From: Paraburkholderia hayleyella
GTDB taxonomy: Bacteria > Pseudomonadota > Gammaproteobacteria > Burkholderiales > Burkholderiaceae
Direction of reading: 5' to 3'
NCBI RefSeq assembly: GCF_009455685.1
Contig: NZ_QPES01000001.1
Coordinates: forward strand, 2,108,001-2,172,000
Length of the DNA stretch: 64,000 bases
Shown here: one piece after another, positions 17,811-26,579 of the stretch
How the letters are laid out: each line of letters opens with the position of its first letter
How positions within the stretch are numbered: position 1 is the first letter of the stretch
Notes under the pieces: model-generated
What the model was told of the DNA's origin: nothing
Seen by the model: the letters and a program-made list of their open reading frames with translations, nothing else
The model's database searches: none
Made by a program: the position numbers and the translations under genes

Positions 17811-18712
17811 GATGCGTCCGCCTTTGAATGATTCGCCGGGTTGGCCGCGGCTTGGCCGGATCGCCCGGATTGGCCCCGGCGGCTGGTTTTGCGCTGCAAA
17901 TACCACTGCAGGGTATTGATCAGCAGCAGCATCGCAAACGACACCATCAGCATCACTACGGCGAGCGCCGTGGCGCCTGCGTAGTCGTACTGTTCGAGCT
18001 TGGTGATGATCAGCAGCGAGGTAATTTCGGACTTCATCGGCACATTGCCCGCGATGAAAATCACCGAGCCGTACTCCCCCAGCGCGCGGGCAAATGCCAG
18101 TGCAAAGCCGGTCAGCAGCGCGGGAAAGACGGCGGGCAAAACGATCCGGCGAAACGTCAGCCAGCGCGAGGCACCAAGGCAAGCGGCGGCTTCTTCCTGT
18201 TCGCGCTCAAACTCTTCGAGCACGGGCTGCACCGTTCGCACGACAAACGGCAAACCGATAAACGTGAGCGCCACCAGCACGCCGACAGGCGTAAAAGCGA
18301 TCTTGATGCCGAGCGGCGCGAGAAATTGCCCGATCCAGCCATTGCTGGCATACACCGCCGCCAGCGAAATGCCCGCGACCGAAGTGGGCAACGCAAACGG
18401 CAAATCGACGATCGCATCGACCAGGCGGCGCAACGGAAACGAATAACGCACCAGCACCCAGGCGACGAGAAAACCAAACACCGCATTGATCAGCGCCCCA
18501 CCCAGCGCGGCGAAAAACGTCAGCCGGTAGGACGCCAGCACGCGCGGCGACGTGACGGCCTGGACGAACTGCGCCCAGTCGAGCGTGGCGGTTTTCAGAA
18601 AGGTCGATGCCAGCGGAATCAGTACCACAAGGCTCAGGTAAGTCACCGTGATGCCGAGCGTCAGGCCAAAGCCCGGCAAGGCGCCCGGTCGGCGGAAAGT
18701 CAACGTTGTCAT
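17807..18712 (-). CDS. cysT: Sulfate ABC transporter permease CysT
   Basis: A 301-residue permease (CysT, also called CysU). The start PGFGLTLGITVTYLSLVVLIPL and the EAA loop AACLGASRWLTFRRIVLPAVFPALLTG are characteristic. It overlaps cysW by four bases. A 175-bp spacer with a terminator hairpin separates it from sbp upstream, so expression may be differential. Confidence 0.95.
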   Translation of the reverse strand: MTTLTFRRPGALPGFGLTLGITVTYLSLVVLIPLASTFLKTATLDWAQFVQAVTSPRVLASYRLTFFAALGGALINAVFGFLVAWVLVRYSFPLRRLVDAIVDLPFALPTSVAGISLAAVYASNGWIGQFLAPLGIKIAFTPVGVLVALTFIGLPFVVRTVQPVLEEFEREQEEAAACLGASRWLTFRRIVLPAVFPALLTGFALAFARALGEYGSVIFIAGNVPMKSEITSLLIITKLEQYDYAGATALAVVMLMVSFAMLLLINTLQWYLQRKTSRRGQSGRSGQAAANPANHSKADAS

Positions 18713-18734
18713 GCGTGAGGTCCGTTATCGGGTG

Positions 18735-18795
18735 AACAACGCGGGTAAATAGCGCGGGTAAGCAACACAGATAAGCAACACAGATAAGCAGCGTG
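18735..18795. repeat. Short direct repeats in the sbp-cysT spacer
   Basis: AGATAAGCAACAC and related GGGTAAGCAACAC/GGGTAAATAGCGC segments recur in tandem just upstream of cysT. The unit is about 13 bp. It resembles the other slippage-type spacers in this window. Confidence 0.65.
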
Positions 18796-18823
18796 CATCT
18801 GGCATGCATTGGCACCTACCGGC

Positions 18824-18844
18824 AAAACGCGCCCCGTGGGGCGC
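18824..18844 (-). terminator. Intrinsic terminator or attenuator after sbp
   Basis: On the minus strand GCGCCCC-AC-GGGGCGC forms a 7-bp GC stem followed by G and TTTT. It lies between sbp and cysT, where partial termination would give more binding protein than permease. Confidence 0.7.
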
Positions 18845-18887
18845 GCCGCGCGGCTCGCGGGGCCGGAATGCCAGCCGTCAGCCGCGC

Positions 18888-19928
18888 TTACTGATGCTGA
18901 TAGATCGAATCGAACACCCCTCCATCGGCGAAATGAACCTTCTGCGCCTGAGTCCAGCCGCCAAACGAATCGTCGACGGTGTACAGCTTCAACTTCGAAA
19001 ATTTGGCTGTGAGCGCAGCGGGAACTTTGTCCGAACGCGGACGGTAGAAGTTGCGTGCGGCGATCTGCTGGCCCTCGCTGCTATAAAGGAAGTTCAGATA
19101 AGCCTCAGCCAGCTTGCGCGTACCGCGCTTGTCCACGACTTTATCCACGACCGCCACGGGCGGCTCGGCAAGAATACTCACCGAAGGCACGACAATTTCG
19201 AACTTGTCCGGGCCGAACTCCTTGAGCGACAGGAAGGCCTCGTTTTCCCAGGCAATCAGGACGTCGCCGATATCGCGCTGCACGAAGCTGGTGGTCGCGC
19301 CCCGCGCGCCCGAATCGAGCACGCCTGCGTTTTTGTAGAGCTTCGTCACGAATTCCCGGGCTTTCTGCGCATTGCCACCCGGCTGATGTTCCGCATAGGC
19401 CCATGCTGCAAGGTAATTCCAGCGTGCGCCGCCGGAGGTCTTCGGGTTCGGCGTGACGATCGACACGCCGGGTTTTGTCAGGTCATCCCAGTCGCGGATC
19501 TGCTTCGGATTGCCTTTGCGCACCAGAAAAACGATGGTCGAGGTATAGGGCGAGGCATTGTCGGGCAAGCGTTTTTGCCAGTTTTTATCGAGCAGGCCCT
19601 TGTTGGCCAGCGCGTCGATGTCATAAGCCAGCGCGAGCGTCACGACATCCGCCTGAAGACCATCGAGCACCGACCTTGCCTGTGCCCCGGAGCCGCCGTG
19701 CGACTGCCTGAAATTCACGCTTTCACCGGTTTGGGCCTTCCATGCCCGGCCGAATGCCTGGTTGAAATCCTGATACAGCTCCCGGGTCGGATCATAAGAA
19801 ACGTTTAGAAACGTCGTATCGGCAGCCCGAACGGGCACACTCAGAACGACCGTGGAAATCACCCCCAAAGCCAGTGCGCCCAATCTGCGGCGCAGGCGGC
19901 CAGCCAAGCCTGTATTGCGATAGAACAT
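18888..19928 (-). CDS. sbp: Periplasmic sulfate-binding protein
   Basis: A 346-residue protein with an N-terminal signal peptide (LGALALGVISTVVLSVPVRA, cleavage near residue 35). Family motifs are LNVSYDPTRELYQDFN, SHGGSGAQARSVLDGLQADVVTLALAYDID, NPKTSGGARWNYLAAWA and GDVLIAWENEA. It delivers sulfate to CysTWA. It is the first gene of the operon and divergent from lexA. Confidence 0.96.
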   Translation of the reverse strand: MFYRNTGLAGRLRRRLGALALGVISTVVLSVPVRAADTTFLNVSYDPTRELYQDFNQAFGRAWKAQTGESVNFRQSHGGSGAQARSVLDGLQADVVTLALAYDIDALANKGLLDKNWQKRLPDNASPYTSTIVFLVRKGNPKQIRDWDDLTKPGVSIVTPNPKTSGGARWNYLAAWAYAEHQPGGNAQKAREFVTKLYKNAGVLDSGARGATTSFVQRDIGDVLIAWENEAFLSLKEFGPDKFEIVVPSVSILAEPPVAVVDKVVDKRGTRKLAEAYLNFLYSSEGQQIAARNFYRPRSDKVPAALTAKFSKLKLYTVDDSFGGWTQAQKVHFADGGVFDSIYQHQ

Positions 19929-20087
19929 CGTTTTTCTCCGAGGTGTGTGCGGTATGAGACGCGTTGTGGTTTCGATTGCAGGCCAGTCTATCGAAGCTAT
20001 CTCATAATCAAAACGAATGTTTTTTCATTTTTTAATATGGAAAAGTGTTAATGAACGCGACAAGTAAAGCTTGAATTGCTTCGAATA

Positions 20088-20103
20088 CTGTATAAAAATA
20101 CAG
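20088..20103. promoter_or_regulatory. LexA (SOS) box 1
   Basis: CTGTATAAAAATACAG matches the CTG-N10-CAG consensus almost perfectly and lies 27 bp before the lexA start. Confidence 0.92.
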
Positions 20104-20107
20104 CCAC

Positions 20108-20123
20108 CTGTCTATCCATACAG
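20108..20123. promoter_or_regulatory. LexA (SOS) box 2
   Basis: CTGTCTATCCATACAG is a second CTG-N10-CAG box, its centre 20 bp (about two helical turns) from box 1, so two LexA dimers could bind the same face. It ends 7 bp before the start codon. Confidence 0.88.
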
Positions 20124-20130
20124 TCTTTCC

Positions 20131-20799
20131 ATGATCAAACTCACCGCACGTCAGCAGCAGGTTTTCGAACTGGTCCACCGGGCCATCGAGCGCACCGGCT
20201 TTCCGCCCACCCGGGCCGAGATCGCCGCTGAACTGGGTTTCAGTTCGGCCAACTCGGCTGAAGAGCACCTCCGGGCGCTGGCGCGCAAAGGTGTCATCGA
20301 ACTGGCCGCGGGCGCATCACGCGGCATCCGCCTGCTTCATGGCCCCAACCCGCACGATCCGCCACACCACCCGCCACACCCATACACGCTCCCCCACGCC
20401 AGCCTGATGCAGCTTTCACTGCCGCTCATCGGACGTGTCGCGGCAGGCAGCCCAATCCTCGCGCAAGAGCATATCGCCCAGCATTACGCCTGCGACCCTG
20501 CGCTTTTTTCGAGCCGGCCGGATTACCTGCTGAAAGTACGCGGGCTGTCGATGCGCGATGCCGGCATTCTCGATGGCGATCTGCTGGCCGTACAAAAGAA
20601 AAGTGAAGCCAAAGACGGCCAGATCATCGTCGCGCGGCTAGGTGATGACGTCACGGTCAAACGTCTCAAGCGCCAGCCCAATGGCATCGAGCTGATTGCC
20701 GAAAATCCCGATTACGAAAATATCTTTGTTCAAGCCGACAGCGCGGAGTTTGCGCTGGAAGGCATCGCGGTCGGGCTGATTCGGCCCAGCGAATTCTAA
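20131..20799 (+). CDS. lexA: SOS repressor LexA
   Basis: A 222-residue repressor with self-cleaving protease activity. The winged helix (1-65) includes PPTRAEIAAELGFSSANSAEEHLRAL. The cleavage site is Ala105-Gly106, with catalytic Ser140 and Lys177; these spacings (35 and 37) equal those of Escherichia coli LexA. A linker of about 20 residues rich in His and Pro (72-90), encoded by repeat-like DNA, makes it longer than the usual 202-216. The start at 20131 follows two LexA boxes, so it is autoregulated. Confidence 0.97.
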   Translation: MIKLTARQQQVFELVHRAIERTGFPPTRAEIAAELGFSSANSAEEHLRALARKGVIELAAGASRGIRLLHGPNPHDPPHHPPHPYTLPHASLMQLSLPLIGRVAAGSPILAQEHIAQHYACDPALFSSRPDYLLKVRGLSMRDAGILDGDLLAVQKKSEAKDGQIIVARLGDDVTVKRLKRQPNGIELIAENPDYENIFVQADSAEFALEGIAVGLIRPSEF

Positions 20800-20826
20800 A
20801 ATTCTGAACGCCACCAGGAGACCCTC

Positions 20827-21357
20827 ATGGAGCGCTTTGCCACTTTCTTTGCCACTGTTTTTGCCACTTTGTTACTGTGCCGTTCGTTGTTGCTGCGTCG
20901 TTATTTATCAGGCCTGTCACGTCTGTCACGCCTGTTACCTCGCGTGCTCCAGCACCCGTTCTCGCATTTGCTGTCTCTGCATCCACAGCCTTTGCACTCG
21001 CTGCGCAAGCTGGCTGCCGCCCACCCCCAGCCGCCGCAAGTGTCTTCTGTCATGCGATCGCACCTGAGCACAGCAGCGGTATCGGCGGCACGGCCCCGGC
21101 CCCTGTCTTGTGCCAATCCGTCGCGGTCTCCGGCCCTGTCGCTACCGCCCGCCCTCTCTCCTGCTTTCTCTCCCGCCTTTTCCCGTGTTTCGCTCAATAC
21201 CGGGCTCAACCTCGAAGCTGCCCGGCGTGCACCTGTCAGGGTCTACCACGGCGCATCCCGCCTCATCATGGTCGGTACGTTTGATTCAGTCTGCCGCATG
21301 ATTGATCACCGCATCGAAGAAGAGCGGATCGCGGCGCAACTAGCGCCGCTCAAGTAA
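20827..21357 (+). CDS. Hypothetical protein downstream of lexA
   Basis: A 176-residue protein with an AGGAG site 7 bp before its ATG, starting 27 bp after lexA, so it is probably in the SOS operon. The first 115 residues are low-complexity (Leu, Arg, Ser, Pro, with PAFSPAFS repeats). The C-terminal 45 residues (RVYHGASRLIMVGTFDSVCRMIDHRIEEER) look like a conserved small domain. No catalytic motif is seen and I do not assign a function. It is not recognisably SulA. Confidence 0.65.
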   Translation: MERFATFFATVFATLLLCRSLLLRRYLSGLSRLSRLLPRVLQHPFSHLLSLHPQPLHSLRKLAAAHPQPPQVSSVMRSHLSTAAVSAARPRPLSCANPSRSPALSLPPALSPAFSPAFSRVSLNTGLNLEAARRAPVRVYHGASRLIMVGTFDSVCRMIDHRIEEERIAAQLAPLK

Positions 21358-21359
21358 AA

Positions 21360-21410
21360 CAGGGCCACGTCATGCGCGCATATCATGCAATATCACGCGC
21401 CGTGGCCCTG
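21360..21410 (+). terminator. Long hairpin after the lexA operon
   Basis: CAGGGCCACG (21360-21369) pairs with CGTGGCCCTG (21401-21410), and an inner GCGCG-rich loop can extend the fold. There is no T-run. It may end the lexA transcript or block readthrough into the convergent UspA gene. Confidence 0.5.
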
Positions 21411-21548
21411 CTGTATAGCCCTGCTGTATAGCCCATCGGGGTGGCCCATCTGTATGATCCGTGCCGTCTAAAAACCGGTGTGGCGGTCTCAGGTTAGCTG
21501 TCCGGCCAGCGGCTGAATTGCCCGCTCAATGCGTTGCCGGCTTAACGC

Positions 21549-22049
21549 TTAACTCACCACCGGCTCAACGGCCGCTTCAGCCGCAAGTTCGTCGACAAGC
21601 TCCGGCTCGTTGGCCGACGAACACGCCACCAGAATGCTGCAGCTCACGCGGTTCAGCAGCGGCGTGTTTCCAGCGCCCATCCACCAGCGTGACAGCCCGG
21701 TGCGGCAACGATGCCCAACCACGACCAGATCTATTTGCAACTCATGGGCAAGACGTGCAATTTCGTCCACGGGATGGCCAAAGGCAAAATGCCCTTGCAC
21801 GTTTACACCGCGCTCGGTCAGCCAGTCCACACCTTCTTGCAAGATGTCCCGTGCGCTTTTTTCAAAGCTACTGCACGTGATATCGCTGAGCAGCCCTGCG
21901 CTTTGCGCAATGCTGGTCCGCATATCGACCACCGACAACAAATGCGCTTGCGCTTTCAGATCCAGCACCAAGTCAGCACCGTGACGGAGCGCCTTGCGGC
22001 CTTCGCGCGAACCGTCGTAACACAGCAGGATTTTTTTATAGCTTTTCAT
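21549..22049 (-). CDS. Universal stress protein, UspA family
   Basis: A 166-residue cytoplasmic protein. The UspA fold starts with KKILLCYDGSREGRKALRHG. The nucleotide-binding loop is VVGHRCRTGLSRWWMGAGNTPLLNRVSCSILVA, close to the G-2x-G-9x-G(S/T) pattern but with a Trp-rich insertion. The C-terminus is an acidic/Val tail. Role in stress tolerance is inferred from family. Confidence 0.9.
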   Translation of the reverse strand: MKSYKKILLCYDGSREGRKALRHGADLVLDLKAQAHLLSVVDMRTSIAQSAGLLSDITCSSFEKSARDILQEGVDWLTERGVNVQGHFAFGHPVDEIARLAHELQIDLVVVGHRCRTGLSRWWMGAGNTPLLNRVSCSILVACSSANEPELVDELAAEAAVEPVVS

Positions 22050-22272
22050 ATTCGTCTCTCATCCACGCCTATCGTGGTTTGCGCCGCAATCATGGTATAG
22101 CGCCACGCCGCTGGCAAGCGCTGAAAACATTGACTGAGTCAACCCCCTATTATTGTTTCTGTTCTCGCCAGCGCTATCCCAGTGACCGATCCTTTTCTGA
22201 CGATGGCCTAGAATAGGCAGCCACCTCATCCCACTCATCCCACGACCTACTTCCGGAAAATCGCCGCGCGCC

Positions 22273-23187
22273 ATGTCCCAGTTCGCCATCAACTTCCAGC
22301 AGGTATGCAAACACTTCGGAGAAAAAACCGTCGTTGACAACCTGTCATTCCACGTTCATCCAGGTGAATGCTTTGGCCTGCTTGGGCCCAATGGCGCAGG
22401 CAAGACGACAACCATCAAGATGCTGCTGGGGCTCACGAAACCTGACACCGGCTTGATCGAGCTAAACGGTGAGCCGGTTCCGCAGCGGGCCCGCTTTGCC
22501 CGCATCCGTGTCGGCGTGGTGCCGCAATTCGACAATCTCGACCCCGATTTCACGGTCCGGGAAAATCTGCTGGTATTTGGCCGCTATTTCGGCCTCGGTG
22601 CGGCGGCCATGCATGCGCTTGTGCCGTCCCTGCTCGAATTTGCCCGGCTGGAAAGCAAGGCCGAGGCCCGGGTAAGCGAGCTTTCCGGTGGCATGAAGCG
22701 ACGGCTCACGCTAGCCCGGGCGCTGGTCAACGATCCAGACGTGCTCATCATGGATGAACCCACCACGGGCCTTGATCCGCAAGCGCGTCATTTGATCTGG
22801 GAGCGGCTACGCTCATTGCTCACGCGCGGCAAAACCATTTTGCTCACCACCCACTTCATGGAAGAAGCCGAACGGCTCTGTCACCGGCTGTGCGTGATCG
22901 AAGAAGGCCGGAAGATCGCTGAAGGTGGGCCCAATGAGCTCATCGCCGCCGAAATCGGTTGCGAGGTCATCGAGATTTATGGCCCTGACCCGGCCGCGTT
23001 ACGCGAAGAGCTGGCGCCACTTGCCGTGCGCACTGAAATTAGCGGCGAGACACTCTTTTGCTACGTGCACGATGCGCAACCGGTCCACGCACGCCTCGCG
23101 CAACGCACTGATTTGCGTTATCTGCATCGGCCCGCCAATCTCGAAGACGTGTTCCTGCGGCTCACGGGCCGCGAAATGCTGGACTAG
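22273..23187 (+). CDS. nodI: ABC transporter ATP-binding protein, NodI family
   Basis: A 304-residue ABC-2 type ATPase. Walker A GPNGAGKTTTIK, signature LSGGMKRRLTLARAL and Walker B VLIMDEPTTGLDPQ are intact. The start is set by KHFGEKTVVDNLSFHVHPGECFGLLG. Sequence and pairing with the next gene give the NodI/NodJ type, which in rhizobia exports lipo-oligosaccharide. Here the substrate is unknown and is unlikely to be Nod factor because no nod biosynthesis genes are seen. Confidence 0.9.
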   Translation: MSQFAINFQQVCKHFGEKTVVDNLSFHVHPGECFGLLGPNGAGKTTTIKMLLGLTKPDTGLIELNGEPVPQRARFARIRVGVVPQFDNLDPDFTVRENLLVFGRYFGLGAAAMHALVPSLLEFARLESKAEARVSELSGGMKRRLTLARALVNDPDVLIMDEPTTGLDPQARHLIWERLRSLLTRGKTILLTTHFMEEAERLCHRLCVIEEGRKIAEGGPNELIAAEIGCEVIEIYGPDPAALREELAPLAVRTEISGETLFCYVHDAQPVHARLAQRTDLRYLHRPANLEDVFLRLTGREMLD

Positions 23188-23206
23188 CCGCGCAACGCTG
23201 CCGCTA

Positions 23207-23290
23207 CGTCAGGCACATCAGAGTCAGGCACATCGGAATCAGACATTTCATCAGGCGCTCAACCAGGATCTTCAGGACCCTCAGGACCCG
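23207..23290 (+). repeat. Imperfect short repeats in the nodI-nodJ spacer
   Basis: TCAGGCACATC, TCAGAC, TCAGGCGC and TCAGGACCC recur through this 100-bp spacer. No gene is seen in it. It separates two genes that are usually adjacent. Confidence 0.45.
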
Positions 23291-23294
23291 CACC

Positions 23295-24122
23295 ATGAAT
23301 CCCCCTTCTTCTGTCACCGCCAGCAAACCTTCGTTGCTGAATCTCGTGTGCTCGTCGCTACCGGCAAGCCGAGGCAACTGGATCGCGGTCTGGCGCCGCA
23401 ATTATCTGGTCTGGCGCAAGCTGGCTGTGGCCTCCATGTTCGGCAATCTCGCCGACCCCATGATTTACCTGTTCGGGTTGGGCTTAGGCCTTGGGCTGAT
23501 GGTCGGACGCGTGGATGGCGTCTCGTACATCGCTTTTCTCGCGGCGGGCACGGTGGCCTCCAGCGTGATGACGTCGGCCAGTTTTGAAGCGATGTATTCG
23601 GGGTTTTCAAGAATGCACGTGCAGCGCACCTGGGAGGCGATCATGCATACCCCGCTCACGCTGGGTGACATTGTGCTGGGCGAGGTCATCTGGGCGACCA
23701 GTAAATCGGCGCTGTCGGGTGCGGCGATCATGCTTGTGGCCGGGGCACTCGGCTACGCGAGCTTTCCTTCGATGCTGCTCACGCTTCCGGTCATTGTTCT
23801 GGCTGGGCTCGCCTTTGCCAGCGTGGCGATGATCGTTACCGCCCTTGCGCCTTCTTATGATTTCTTTATGTTTTATCAGACGCTGATACTCACGCCGATG
23901 CTGCTGCTCTCCGGGGTCTTTTTTCCCAGTACCCAGTTGCCGGGCGCCATTCAGCACATCGCACAGTTATTACCGCTCGCCCACGCCGTTGAACTGATCC
24001 GGCCCGCGATGCTCGGCCGGCCTGTCGAGCATGCCGCTTTGCATCTGGCCGTGCTGGCCGCCTATGCCTTCGTCGCGTTTTGCATCGCAGCAACACTGTT
24101 CAATCGCCGCATGATGCGTTAG
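23295..24122 (+). CDS. nodJ: ABC-2 transporter permease, NodJ family
   Basis: A 275-residue inner-membrane protein with six predicted helices. It contains NWIAVWRRNYLVWRKLAVASMFGNLADPMIYLFGLGLGLG and GVFFPSTQLPGAIQHIAQLLPLAHAVELIRP, typical of NodJ/ABC-2 permeases. It is encoded 107 bp after the ATPase and forms an export system with it. Confidence 0.9.
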   Translation: MNPPSSVTASKPSLLNLVCSSLPASRGNWIAVWRRNYLVWRKLAVASMFGNLADPMIYLFGLGLGLGLMVGRVDGVSYIAFLAAGTVASSVMTSASFEAMYSGFSRMHVQRTWEAIMHTPLTLGDIVLGEVIWATSKSALSGAAIMLVAGALGYASFPSMLLTLPVIVLAGLAFASVAMIVTALAPSYDFFMFYQTLILTPMLLLSGVFFPSTQLPGAIQHIAQLLPLAHAVELIRPAMLGRPVEHAALHLAVLAAYAFVAFCIAATLFNRRMMR

Positions 24123-24222
24123 TTGCGCGCCATGCCTGTGGTCCGCACGCGGCGGCTGCGCCCGGATCAAACATAGGCGCTCAGGCGCGTAGAACCGGCC
24201 GTCTTGCCAGACGGCGAAGCAT

Positions 24223-24645
24223 TCAGTCTTCGTCGTCGGTCCAGGGGATATCAACGTCGGAGATAAACGCCACGGTCGCAAACGGCCCGCCTTCCTGGCG
24301 GCCGATCTTGCCATCGGCGCGTTGCCACTCGACCCGGAACATCGTGCCCGGATCATTCGCCAGCAAGCGAACCGTGCGCACTTCATCGGGGTCTGCCTCT
24401 TCGACCGGGCCATCCAGGGACACCAGCAGCCCTTGTGGCCATAGGCCATCAGCGGGGTCGTAAATGCGGTCGCCATCGGGAACCAGCGTAAAGGCCTCGA
24501 CGCCAATCGTCGCCGAAGCCTCCACAATCATTTTTCCCAGTGCGCGCAGCAATGCCGTCGCCCGTGCTGAGTTAGCCTGACGAATCGCCAGATCGCCGCG
24601 CGTGAGCGCCTGTTCAAGTTTCGGATTGGTTTTTTGTTGCGCCAT
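24223..24645 (-). CDS. Conserved hypothetical protein
   Basis: A protein of 140 residues (160 if the ATG at 24705 is used). It has an Ala/Arg-rich helical first third (LTRGDLAIRQANSARATALLRALGKMIVEA) and an acidic second half ending FISDVDIPWTDDED. No signal, membrane segment or catalytic motif is visible. The coding character is good, but I do not recognise the family. It stands alone between a convergent permease gene and the ArsP-like gene. Confidence 0.7.
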   Translation of the reverse strand: MAQQKTNPKLEQALTRGDLAIRQANSARATALLRALGKMIVEASATIGVEAFTLVPDGDRIYDPADGLWPQGLLVSLDGPVEEADPDEVRTVRLLANDPGTMFRVEWQRADGKIGRQEGGPFATVAFISDVDIPWTDDED

Positions 24646-24830
24646 TCGATATCCCGAGTTCAATCGTTCGATGATGAGCCGCCCGTCTTCTTCAAGACAC
24701 GCCATCCCTATCAGGTCTGAGGGCGGAATCGTACCACTGGTGCGCTCAATCGCGGTTCAAGGCCCCGCGCTCAGATCCCCATGCCCGCTGTTTCAGCTAT
24801 GTTCCGTTCACGTGTTCGCCCAAGCGCCGC

Positions 24831-25910
24831 TCAAAATCCCAGCAGCCACGCCAGACTTCCCGCGATCACGCCAAACCCTGCGACCGCGCCCGTGACAAGC
24901 GCCAACACCTTCGGCTCAAACGACCGGGCGAGCATCACGAGCGACGGCAGGCTGACCGGTGGCAATGTCAGTAGCAAGGCAGCAGCAGGCCCCGCGCTGA
25001 TCCCCAACGTCAGCATCGCCTGGATAATGGGCACTTCACCAGCGGTTGGAACGGCAAATAACGTTCCGGCCAGCGCCATTCCCACGATCCAGCCGACATG
25101 ATTGCCGATTTCAGGCCCCGCATGCGGAAACAGCCAGGCACGCGCGGCGCCCAGCAGCAAGATCAGCACAAGGTATTCGGGTAACAGACGCCGCGCCATG
25201 CGCATAAAAATATGCACCCAGCGTCGCAACGGATTGCCGTCAAAAGCGCCGTGCTGTAACGCCAGGTCCTGTGTCTGCGCCAACGGCTTCCGGTCAGCAC
25301 GATCTCGCAGCCGTGCCAGGCCGTTCACCCAGTAACCGAGTCCAAACACCATCAGCCCGCCCAGCACCAGACGCAACGCCGCCCAGCGCCACCCCAGCAC
25401 AAAGCCGATAAAAACCAGCGTGGCCGGATTCAGCACGGAGTTACCCAGCCAGAAGGCCAACGCGCCGCCAGGCGAGGCGCGTTGTTGACGCAAGCCCGCC
25501 ACGACCGGTGCCGCGCAGCAGGTGCACATCATGCCAGGCAGCGCGAGCAAGCCCCCCACCACTACGCTGCCCAACCCCGTACTGCCCAGCACACGCGCAA
25601 TCCAGCGCGCAGGCAACAGCGCCTGCACCGCCGAACCCAGCAGCAAGCCCAGCACCATCGCCTGCCAGATCGCGCGGCCATAGGCAAAGGCGTAATCGAA
25701 CGCAGCGGCCAGCGACGGTTCAGGCGGGCTCGTCTCATGTCCCATCAAAATAGAGACGCCAAGCGCATGCGTCTGCGCCGCACTCAGCGCCCGGTCGTAA
25801 TACGGCAACCATTTGACATAGAAAAGCCCGCATACGGCCAGCAACAGAACAATGATCCACCCAGGAAAAAACGATGCCTGAGAAGATGTTCGCCGCGTTG
25901 TGTTCATCAC
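24831..25910 (-). CDS. Permease of the DUF318/ArsP type
   Basis: A 359-residue membrane protein with eight to ten predicted helices and the family motif GMMCTCCAAPVVAGLR (about residue 125). The second half carries GNHVGWIVGMALAGTLFAVPTAGEVPIIQAML. DUF318 members include organoarsenical exporter ArsP and other metal-linked permeases. No ars genes are adjacent, so the substrate is unknown. The CTCC cysteines suggest metal or thiol chemistry. Confidence 0.85.
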   Translation of the reverse strand: MMNTTRRTSSQASFFPGWIIVLLLAVCGLFYVKWLPYYDRALSAAQTHALGVSILMGHETSPPEPSLAAAFDYAFAYGRAIWQAMVLGLLLGSAVQALLPARWIARVLGSTGLGSVVVGGLLALPGMMCTCCAAPVVAGLRQQRASPGGALAFWLGNSVLNPATLVFIGFVLGWRWAALRLVLGGLMVFGLGYWVNGLARLRDRADRKPLAQTQDLALQHGAFDGNPLRRWVHIFMRMARRLLPEYLVLILLLGAARAWLFPHAGPEIGNHVGWIVGMALAGTLFAVPTAGEVPIIQAMLTLGISAGPAAALLLTLPPVSLPSLVMLARSFEPKVLALVTGAVAGFGVIAGSLAWLLGF

Positions 25911-26144
25911 GATGCCCCCTGAAAGCCCTAAACCAGGCTGCGCCCACGGCGCTGACTCTCCGGCTGGATCAATGGGCCAGCACGGAAACCGCCCACTCGC
26001 CGCTCGCTATAATGACCCGCACTTTTCTTTTTGCTTCTTTCGCTGCGTAGCGCCCGCACCGCATGCCCTAGGCGCACGTAAGCGCACTACCCCGCGCAAC
26101 CCGGCACCGCTGACATCGGCCACGCCATCACAACGCCATCAACC

Positions 26145-26573
26145 ATGCACAAGATCATCTTGCCTTTCGTGGCGGGCTTTCTCGCTGCGCTGTTTTTTCA
26201 TGACGCCACGCTCACGTTTTTGCATGCAGCCGGGCTGACCGATTCCAGCGGATTTTCAACGGAACCCTTCGCGCCCTTCGGGCTGCCGGTGTTTATTGCC
26301 AATGCCATCTGGAGCGCCCTGTGGGCCATTCCGATGGTCTGGCTGTTGCGAATCTCGCCCGAACAGCCCGCGCCGTGGCTTGCCGCCCTGATGTTTGGCG
26401 GCGTGGTGCTAACCGCCGCCAGCGTATTCGTGGCCGATCCCCTGCGCGGTATCTGGCCGCGCGGCAACATGCTGCCCAAACTGGCACTGGGCTTCGCCGC
26501 CAATGCGATGTGGGGCTGGGGCACGCTAGTTTTCATGCGCGCCTTCACGGCCCACAGCACCGATGAAACCTGA
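26145..26573 (+). CDS. Small membrane protein of unknown function
   Basis: A 142-residue protein with four hydrophobic segments (about 3-18, 44-66, 76-94, 112-133). The start MHKIILPFVAGFLAALFFHDATLTFLHAAGL is well placed. It is convergent with the hydratase gene, only 6 bp apart. Nothing assigns a substrate or partner. Confidence 0.75.
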   Translation: MHKIILPFVAGFLAALFFHDATLTFLHAAGLTDSSGFSTEPFAPFGLPVFIANAIWSALWAIPMVWLLRISPEQPAPWLAALMFGGVVLTAASVFVADPLRGIWPRGNMLPKLALGFAANAMWGWGTLVFMRAFTAHSTDET

Positions 26574-26579
26574 AGCGTT

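Noticed and set aside
20827..21357. SulA cell-division inhibitor
   Set aside because: The position downstream of lexA fits, but the sequence lacks recognisable SulA similarity and is largely low-complexity.
22273..24122. A Nod-factor export locus
   Set aside because: The ABC pair is of NodI/NodJ type, but no nodABC or other nod genes are present, and such exporters are common in non-nodulating Burkholderia.
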